Assembly: GCF_020497125.1 (NCBI RefSeq)
Contig: NC_059075.1
Span: 69,190,424-69,254,423 of the forward strand
Direction of reading: 5' to 3'
DNA: 64,000 nucleotides
Origin: Mauremys mutica
Taxonomy: Eukaryota; Chordata; Testudines; Geoemydidae
The translations under genes and the position numbers were made by a program. The notes below the pieces were generated by a model. The model saw only the letters and a program-made list of their open reading frames with translations. It ran no database searches and had not been told where the DNA came from. Positions 57,077-64,000 of the stretch are shown here, piece by piece. How positions within the stretch are numbered: the first letter of the stretch is position 1; each line of letters begins with the position of its first letter.

Positions 57077-58085
57077 TAGAGTCACAGATTCCAAGGCCAG
57101 AATGAACCACCACAACCATCCAGCCTGCCCCCTTGCATACACAGGCTGTAGAATTTCTCCCAGAAACTGGATTAAAGCATATCTTTTTAAAAAGATATCC
57201 TATGTCTTCTTAATGATGAGCCCACCACTTCCCCTGGCAAGCTGTTCTAATAGTTAATTTCCCTCATTGGTAGGAAATTGTGTCTTATTTCGAGGTTGAA
57301 TTTGTCTAACTTCAATTTCCAGCCATCGGATCTTGTTATGCCTTTGTCAGCAAGGTTGAAAAGCCCCCTGTGATCAGCAGGGACCATAGAAATCCGTTTG
57401 CCATGGAAAAATGCAGAATTTGCATTTTTACACAGAATCTTTAGTTTTTACACGTTGTGAAAAAATAAAAAGAATAAGAACCCCGTTTATGTGCACCTCC
57501 ATTATCCAGCCCTCCCTACTAACTGAACCAGGGCTGACAGCCCGAGCCTCGCCACCCAGAGCTGAAGCTCTCTGGATTATCTGAATTTTTTACAGGTTTC
57601 AGAGTAGCAGCCGTATTAGTCTGTATCCGCAAAAAGAACAGGAGTACTTGTGGCACCTTAGAGACTAACAAATTTATTTCAGCATGAGCTTTCGTGGGCT
57701 ACAGCTCACTTCAATTTTTGATGATCTAGTCTGGCCCCAATCCCAATTACATCGGATAAATGGGGTTCCTTTGTATACAGTTGAACACAATGTTTTATTG
57801 ATATCAGTATATATTGTGGCTAGGGAAACTAAAATTCAGCATCTCATTTTAATCATGGAAAAATGCAAAATACATTTTATTTTTTTTAAATCAGAGAATT
57901 TTGTTTTTTTTAATCACAGAAAACTAGGATCCCTGATGATCAGCTCTCATTCTGCATGTAAGCATCTATACACAGTGATCAAGTCACCTCTCATCCTTCC
58001 CTTCAATGCGCTGAGCTCCTTAAGCCTCACATTGTAGGCTTGTTTTCCAGCCCCTGGATCATTTGTGTGACCCTCCATGAGTTTT
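57077..58085 (-). repeat. CR1 LINE 3' half (antisense), interrupted
   Basis: Starts TAGAGTCACAGATTCCAAGG, then TTAAAAAGATATCC, TTGTCTAACTTCAATTTCCA and GGATCTTGTTATGCC. It resumes after about 57935 with AGTGATCAAGTCACCTCTCA, GCTGAGCTCCTTAAGCC and GGATCATTTGTGTG. The middle (57421-57930) holds unassigned AT-rich sequence and a Penelope piece. Confidence 0.7.
57591..57712 (-). mobile_element. Short Penelope-derived insertion
   Basis: Blocks: GGTTTCAGAGTAGCAGCCGT, ATTAGTCTGTATCCGC, GAACAGGAGTACTTGTGGCA, GCATGAGCTTTCGTGGGC. AATTTTT at 57584-57590 and 57713-57719 is a likely duplication. The copy stops within the hairpin, so its ribozyme-like core lacks the last conserved bases. Confidence 0.75.
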
Positions 58086-58313
58086 TTTACAATCATCTGC
58101 AGTACTGTGAGAATGCCAATATATGACCCTTACTGGCACAACTGCAGCTATGATAAGTCATTATAAATCAAATAGGTCAACCATTTATTCTGGATGTATT
58201 TGTTTTTTGTTTGATTAGGGTGTTTTGCTTGTTTGTCATAACTGGGCCTTAGTTGTGTCAGTTCTGGCATTTATATTATATATAGCACTATGACCAGGGC
58301 AAGCCACTGGAGG

Positions 58314-58560
58314 GGTGTCTGCACTGCAATTGGGAGATGTGACTGCAGCATGTGTAGACATACCTGAGCCAGACCTAAGCTAGATCAAAGCTAGCACGAG
58401 GAACTAGGGCAGCAGCATAGTCAGCAGCCACTCAAGTAGAAATGTAGGATCCTGGGCGGGCAGAGCTAGCCCATGAAGTTGCCCATGTTGCTGTGGCTTC
58501 ATTGCCACTGTTACTTGAGCTGGCTCAGGCACATATACAGGTGCTACAATCACAATGCCT
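58314..58560. mobile_element. Decayed MITE with TGTAGACATACC motif
   Basis: Begins GTGTCTGCACTGCAATTGGG, has GCATGTGTAGACATACCTGA, and ends near ACAGGTGCTACAATCACAAT. Arms are complementary in an outer and inner pair. Old and diverged; exact ends not fixed. Confidence 0.55.
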
Positions 58561-58574
58561 GAGGCAGGATTCCT

Positions 58575-58720
58575 AGAGTCTATTCTTTGCTCTGCCATTG
58601 ATTCACCGTGTGATCTTGAGCAAGTCACTTACTTTCTGTCTGCCGGAGTTTTCACCCATCTGTAGAATAGATACAATAATATTGACTTCCCTTATGGTCA
58701 TGCTGTGACAACATCAATAA
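58575..58720 (+). repeat. MIR-type SINE
   Basis: Shows TCTATTCTTTGCTCTGCCAT, TGATCTTGAGCAAGTCACTT and CATCTGTAGAATAGATACAA, the MIR core and 3' part. Confidence 0.75.
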
Positions 58721-58839
58721 GGAGAAAATAAATATTCTTTCCAGTGCATGTATGCCACTTATCCTGGGTAGGGGGAGATAAGTTAATACTTTGTACTTCT
58801 TTGTGCATTTTATCAGGAGGATCTCAAAGCATTCTGTGT

Positions 58840-58905
58840 CTGTACAGCATGTAGCACAACAGGCACATGACTAGAGCTCTTAGGCCCTACAATAATAACA
58901 AAAAA
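58840..58905 (+). repeat. L3-like LINE tail fragment
   Basis: Contains GTGTCTGTACAGCATGTAGC and AGCTCTTAGGCCCTACAATA, the tail seen at 56320, ending in AATAATAAC. Confidence 0.5.
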
Positions 58906-58944
58906 TAATAAGTGAGCCTCCCTGCCCCGTTATCCTTTGTTGAG

Positions 58945-59050
58945 AGGCAGTGTTAACTAATGGTTAAATCAAGGGATGGGAGTCAATTCCTGGGTTGTAG
59001 ACCCAGATCTACTATGGACAGTGCCTCAGTTTCCCCTTTTACAAAACAGT
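58945..59050 (+). repeat. MIR-type SINE, diverged
   Basis: Reads GGCAGTGTTAACTAATGGTT, GGGAGTCAATTCCTGGGTTG and GCCTCAGTTTCCCCTTTTAC. Confidence 0.6.
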
Positions 59051-60585
59051 AATAGTGTCTCTCAAATGGAAGGGTCCTCTACATAAGCCGTGCAGAATAG
59101 GCCATCTATATGTACAACAAAGCTCAGGGAGGAGATTCCCCACCATACCCCTCCACTTTGAAGTGTAATACATTTTTTCCAGCAGCAATGAACTGTATCA
59201 TTGTAGTTAGGAACATGTTCACTTCTGTCATCTATGTGTGGAATATCTTGGACCAGCTTATTATGACCCCACTTCAGGAAGTACTTAAGCTCAGGTTTAA
59301 ATTCCATTGATGTAAATATGACGTAAGCATGTACTTAACATTAGGTACATAGTGAATGGCTTGCCTGACTTGTAGCCTGCAGTGGCTGCCACCAATAGAG
59401 GTCTCGTTGTAACAAGTGCTGTTTTTCTGCTCACTCATAATTTTTTTAAAAATTCTCCTTTGGGATTTATTATCTATCATAGAATCATCTATCGCTATCA
59501 AGTCCCTGACCAATGCAGTATTAATGTATATGCATACATTAAAATGAAAGGATGTTGCATTCTGAGGGCTTTATTTCTTCTACAGACACTTGATAAATAC
59601 AGTTCAGGTAATCAAATTCACCATCCTGCCTATGAATAATTTCAGCTCCTGGAGGGACCATCCAGCCGGCAAGAGGGAAATAAGAGGATCCTCCTGTTAT
59701 TAAGCAATGCAACAAACTTAAAGGAAATATGGAAGCTGGGAAAGCTTCCTTGCCTCTGGTGGGAGGGAGACCAGGTCCAGCTTCTGAACCTTAGCTCCTC
59801 TGTGACACAAGTTTGCAGGTCCAGCGTAAGAGGATGCCCAAACCAGACAAGGAAGCCTGGGTGTGACACGCTAGCTCAGACAGGGGCTTGGGAACCCACC
59901 TCCTAATATCCCAGCCATCACAAATGTCTAAAGGCATCTTAAGAAACCCCAGTACCAAAGACTAGGGATGGGTAGAAGCCATATTTTCTGTTTAGTGGGA
60001 ACCTCAAGAATTCCAACATTTTTCCCCATTCCGAAAAAGGAACAAAAACTAAAAAGTGAAGAAGTTTTCTGCAAAAACAAAATTCTGAACATTTCTTCAT
60101 TTTGGGTCAACTGAAGTGTTTAATTTCAATAAAATCAAAACATTTCATTCCCAATTCAATCTTATGAAAAACTTTTGAAAAATTAGTTTCATATCAAAAC
60201 AATGAATGGCATTGGGCAGAGAAAAACTAAGCCGTGCTGTTCAGAAAAAGCAGGGCACATGGACACTATTCAAACACCATTTCATTTGTTTCCCAAAACA
60301 AAAACGTCTCAAAATCTACAGAAAATGCTGCGTGTCAAAGCTGACCCGTTTTCTTGCCGAAGAGACCATGTTAATGTACATTGTGCAGACAGCTCTACCA
60401 GGGATCCCCCACTACATCGTACAAGGGTCCCTGCCCCTCATCTCAATCACCTCTGGCTGAACGCGAAACTTGCCTACCCTCGACCTGCCCCAGTGCAGGC
60501 CAGCTCCGGCTCTTCACAGCCACAGGGGGCAAAGGAAGGAGGGGAAGGGCCCAGCGTGGAAGGCAGGCGCAGGGGAAGAGCAGAA
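59051..60585. other. Intron sequence; A/T-rich old repeat at 59965-60220
   Basis: The 59965-60220 part is rich in GAAAAA/TTTTTC blocks like 5260-5695 and is probably the same old DNA-transposon family. Nothing else is supported. Confidence 0.4.
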
Positions 60586-60587
60586 CC

Positions 60588-60714
60588 AGGGGGGCTGGAA
60601 CAATTTGTATACTGGGGGTGCTGACAGCCATTGAACCAAATGTAAACCCGGTATACGATATCCACTTCAAGCCAGGGGGTGCGGCAGCCCCCCCCCCTAG
60701 TTCCAGCACCTATG
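60588..60714. mobile_element. Short MITE at the edge of the CpG island
   Basis: Reads GGCTGGAACAATTTGTATAC, GGTGCTGACAGCCATTGAAC, CACTTCAAGCCAGGGGGTGC and ends CTAGTTCCAGCACCTATGG. The outer GCTGGAAC and GTTCCAGC are inverted. This unit is frequent in turtle genomes as I recall; target duplication not resolved. Confidence 0.6.
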
Positions 60715-60719
60715 GCAGA

Positions 60720-61520
60720 CACTGCAGGTGCCCGGGATCTCTCCTGCCTGTGCCCCGCTGTCCGATCAGCCAGGGCGGACAAGCGCCAGAGCCTGCCGGG
60801 GGAGGCGAGGCTCCTTCCCTTTGCTGGGAGCCGGGGCTCAGCGCCTGCCAGATGCCCCACGCGGACGCCTTGCCTATTCCCAGGAGAGGGCGCCAGATCC
60901 TGACCCGGAATCGTCCGCGTGGCTCCAGCGCCCAGCATATGGCCGGCCCCGGCTCCTTCTAGCCACCCCCCGCAACTCCGCTCCAGCGGCGCTGGCGCCC
61001 AGCCCCCGGCGCTGCCAACATCTGCTCCCTCCAGCAGGCTCCAGCACGCCCTGCTCCGGCGCACAACAAGGGGCCAGCCCGCTCCCGCTGTTTGCCTGCC
61101 GCTGCCCCGGGCAACCCCCCTGCAGCCCGCTTTGTTCCGGGTGGGAGTTGCTTCCTCACCCCCCTTCCAACTCCTCTCCTGCGGGAGGAAGCGAAGCGGA
61201 GCCGGAGCCGGAGCCGGCGCAGCGAGAAGCGAAAGCAACAGCGGCCGGGCTCCAGAGCCCTCCCTCCCTCCGGCTCCCACGCCGGCCCGGCATCCCCCAG
61301 CCCAGCTCAGCATCCGCCAGCTCCGTTGCGGGAGGCCTGGACGGGCTCCCCCTGCACCTACCCTGGCGGAGATGGGGAGAGAGCGCTCCAGGGCAGCGGC
61401 TGCGGCCACGCTCTGCCTCGCTCCTGCCTCCCCCTCCTCCTCCGCTCAGCCGCGGATTGTCTTCCTCGCCTCCATGGATGGCTCGAGGCGGCGGCTGCTG
61501 GAGATTAAATGTTCCAGTGA
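60720..61520 (-). promoter_or_regulatory. TMEM229B: CpG island, likely TMEM229B promoter
   Basis: About 800 bases are strongly GC-rich with many CpG, unlike the surrounding intron, and include a GGAGCC repeat at about 61196-61218. Position 60 kb upstream of the TMEM229B coding exon and a consensus minus-strand donor inside support promoter identity. The island causes long open frames on both strands. A divergent plus-strand transcript is possible but unsupported. Confidence 0.65.
61362..61520 (-). other. TMEM229B: Candidate noncoding first exon of TMEM229B
   Basis: On the minus strand GCGCTCTCTCCCCATCTCCG leads to CCAGG at 61362, followed by GTAGGTGC, a good 5' splice site. The start is unknown; 61520 is an arbitrary outer bound. 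No credible coding start joins to the downstream exon, fitting a 5' UTR exon. Confidence 0.45.
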
Positions 61521-61620
61521 CACTAACCCGTAGCATGGATGCGGTTGCAAACTGCACATGCTCCCTCCTGACAGCCGGCCTTCTCCCGCACCAGCCCTTA
61601 ACTCCTTCGCTGCTGGCCTG

Positions 61621-62841
61621 AGCCAGCTGCGGTACAGGGAGGTGATGATGGAGGGGAGATACCCGCACTGACTTTAGCAGGGAAAATCATATGGCTGCAG
61701 GCTTCAGCTCTCCTGCTCCCACCCCCTGGCCTTCTGCCTGCACCTACAGCAGCTCCTATAGAGCAGGATCGGCTTTCTAGCGCACTCCTTCTGGCTTGCT
61801 AAGGGTTAATTCAGGTCACATTCCCTGCTGCAGTTCTTCCAATTTTTAATAATTTACCTGGTAAATTTACATGCAACGACTTTGCATCATCTGTAGCTGC
61901 TAAACACAGAAGCAACACAGGTACCGGCTCCTGAGAATTTAGGATTTGCTAGGCCCCGTTAGACTCCTGGTCCACCAAGGCAGGTAACTAGCTTCCTGGT
62001 GATGCTTCAGAGTCCTTGTGTTACATGCTGTAGTTGCCATGAGGGGTTGCAGGAAAAATAGACACCCCCCTCCCATCCATATTCCAGGAAAAATAGACAC
62101 CCCCTCCCATCAATATTCCAGTTATGACATACCTCTTTGCTTGCCAAGGCCAAAATATGGGACAAAGGCCCAAAACAGGATATAAAAATAGGAGCTAGAA
62201 GAGAGCACTTGGGTCACCCAATTTTTGCAGGCCTCAATCACTCCCTCCTCAGTCTGATTTATTACCTACTCAGGTACTTTACCTGGAATAGATCCTAGGC
62301 TATTGACCTTCTATTGGATGATCTCTAGTACAGTGTCTGCCACCTACCTCAATTTCCCCCTCCTGAGAGCCCCTTTAAGAACTTCTGTCTCAGTTTCCAG
62401 TCACCTTCTCAGTCCAAAACCCTTTAATTCGCTCTTTACGAGGCAGCCAACAGAGTTTGTCAAAAACAGAACTCAAAAGTCCCCAAACAAACACGAAGTG
62501 TTCATCCGTTCCAGCTCCTCACAGCATCCTGTTTCCTGGGCCTCCCTAGCTTACTTCAGGGCCTCCTGTTTCTGGCAGTCTGCACTACTTCTCTCAACCA
62601 ACTACCCTACCCTCCTCACCTTCCTGCTGCCATTTATACTTGAATTATCTGATTCCTCTCAGGTTGACTCATCTTGTAGTCAGAGCTGGTTTAGCCCTGG
62701 GCTCTCCAGCCCAGGGGCAAACCAACCTGTTACAATCTCAAGGTCCTTTGCAAACACTCATTCACACCTCTGTAAAGTGGTAAATATTTTCTGTTCAGTT
62801 TTCTAACTAAAAACCTGCTCTCGGATGTGGTAACCAATGCT
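61621..62841. other. Upstream flank with a 2-copy tandem repeat
   Basis: CAGGAAAAATAGACACCCC followed by a CTCCCATC-ATATTC unit of about 35 bases occurs twice at 62050-62119. No gene is supported; the 167-codon open frame at 62303 has no recognisable domain and a composition of noncoding sequence. Confidence 0.45.
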
Positions 62842-62849
62842 TGTAAAAG

Positions 62850-63324
62850 CAGGACCAGCTCTAGGCACCAGCAAAGCAAGCATGTGCTTGGGGCGGCACA
62901 TTTCCAGGGGCGGCATTCCGGCCATCCTTTATTGTCGGGGCAGTTACGCTCTCTCTGAGCTGCACCACTTAGATGGGGCGAGGGCGCCACGCCCCTGGCT
63001 GCAGGGGGAAGGGGAAGCCCCAGCCCCGGGATGCTGAGCTGCCAGGGCCCAGCCACTACCTGGGGAGGAGAGGGCGAGTCCTGCCGAGGAGCCAGGGCTG
63101 CGCCACCTCATCGGTGCACTGGCTGCTGTGCTGCCTTGTGTCACCCCTTATATTGGGACTTCTCTGCACGGCTGGGCAGGGGAAGGGGTAAAACCCCTGC
63201 AGACACTGGGACAAGGTGACATCACTTCCTCCGCTTCCAGCGCAACCTGCGAGCCCCAGCCCCACCTGAGATTGGGGTGGCAAATTTTTTGCTTGAGGTG
63301 GCAAAAAACCTAGAGCCACCCCTT
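62850..63324. mobile_element. hAT MITE, perfect 8-bp target duplication
   Basis: TGTAAAAG at 62842-62849 and 63325-63332. Ends CAGGACCAGCTCTAGGCACC and (reverse) AAGGGGTGGCTCTAGGTTTT. Inside, GCTTGGGGCGGCACA and TTTTTTGCTTGAGGTGGCAA are inverted subterminal blocks. GC-rich interior without coding domains. Confidence 0.9.
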
Positions 63325-63504
63325 TGTAAAAGGCCTGGGTCAGCTGTTGTGAGTGGACATTAGGCATTGCACTGTCATTTCAATACTTTTATTTAATGTA
63401 GATACAAGAGAGATTCCATATATGATTTCAGATTAATAATCATTTATGTATAAAACACCTAAGAAACATAAGGGGGGAAAAAGGTCAAAGAATATAATCC
63501 CAGT

Positions 63505-64000
63505 AAGTGTTCCCTCTAATTTTTTACATCCATGTGCAGAATGAATTTTGTTATGTGCACCAATATGGAAGTGATGTGTCACACATCACCTTCATATTGG
63601 TGCACATAAAATTCATGTGGTGGGGCCGAAGGGTTCAAGATGCAGGAGGGGGCTCAGGGCTGGGGCAGAGAGTTGGGGTGTGCAGGGATGATGGCTCTGG
63701 CTGGGGGTGCGGGCTCTCGGGTGGGGCCAGGGATGAGGGGTTTGGGGTGCAGGCTGCCCTGGGGCTGCAGTGGGGAGAGAGGACTCTCCCCAGCCCTTTC
63801 TCGCCGCAGCAGCTCAGGGCCAGGGGAGAGGTGCCTCTCCCCGGCTGCGGCAGCTCTGGTGGGGCTGGGCCGGGCCGAGGGAGAGGCTCCTCTCCCCCGG
63901 CAGCACCAGTGGGCCTGGGCCAGGATGGGGTGAGGGAGGGGCTCCTCTCCCCCAGCCGTGGCAAGTCCGGGGCAGGTCCGCACTGGGGCTGGCGGGGAGG
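63505..64000. mobile_element. hAT element running off the right edge
   Basis: Left end AAGTGTTCCCTCTAATTTTT matches the ends of 41512-41899. A long hairpin occupies 63541-63617 (ATGTGCACCAATATGGAAGT with its complement). From 63640 on the sequence is GGGGCTGGGG-rich, like the interior of 33897-34613. The right end and target duplication are outside the window. Confidence 0.7.

Noticed and set aside
60474..61668. Long overlapping open frames on both strands (up to 311 codons)
   Set aside because: They lie in the CpG island, overlap in several frames, and translate to low-complexity Ala/Pro/Arg/Gly-rich sequence with no domain. GC-rich DNA has few stops.
62303..62806. 167-codon plus-strand open frame upstream of the gene
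   Set aside because: Ser/Leu/Phe-rich with no recognisable domain, no splice or promoter context, and ordinary flanking composition; most likely chance.

Overview
This is vertebrate nuclear DNA, most likely from a hidden-necked (cryptodiran) turtle. The main evidence is a tRNA-derived SINE of the tortoise Pol III (Cry I) type at 51566-51762, with a tail-only copy at 20853-20960. It is supported by many CR1 LINEs, hAT and PIF/Harbinger-like MITEs, Penelope-like elements and old MIR-type SINEs. No bacterial-style gene organisation is present.

Only one host gene is recognisable: TMEM229B, on the minus strand. Its whole 167-codon reading frame sits in one exon at 734-1237, just inside a clear splice acceptor near 1265. 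Positions 1-733 are its 3' UTR. A CpG island at about 60720-61520, with a good minus-strand splice donor at 61361, is the best candidate for its promoter and noncoding first exon. On that reading, about 60 kb of the window is one TMEM229B intron, and positions above about 61.6 kb are upstream flank.

Repeats by region: 2-8 kb has a hAT MITE with a perfect 8-bp target duplication, old CR1, an L1-like antisense fragment and a Penelope-type remnant split by a MITE. At 8.6-11.3 kb one dead CR1 is interrupted by four DNA transposons. At 12-19 kb there are two hAT MITEs, a PIF/Harbinger MITE and a second copy of a TA-flanked TIR element. At 20-33 kb there is mostly quiet intron, two TG-rich decayed arrays, MIRs, and a Penelope-like element (28.8-30.0 kb) with GIY-YIG coding sequence between inverted arms. 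A 717-bp hAT element lies at 33.9-34.6 kb. From 35 to 41 kb is AT-rich and sparse in recognisable repeats.

The standout is at 43692-50526: a complete, apparently intact LTR retrotransposon with near-identical LTRs, 5-bp target duplication, tRNA-Leu-type primer site, polypurine tract and one uninterrupted 1498-codon gag-pol frame. Its domain order is Gag, protease, integrase, reverse transcriptase, RNase H. Integrase before RT is the arrangement of the Gmr1-like branch of Ty3/gypsy. It inserted into an older decayed coding sequence, whose frame resumes on the other side (41.2-43.7 and 50.5-50.9 kb).

At 51-64 kb there is the Cry I SINE, more CR1/L3-like tails, a palindromic PIF/Harbinger MITE, a hAT nested in a hAT (54748-55821), short Penelope pieces carrying hammerhead-ribozyme-like cores, the CpG island, and two further hAT elements, one running off the right edge. 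Family names come from recognised sequence features and memory; no database search was possible.
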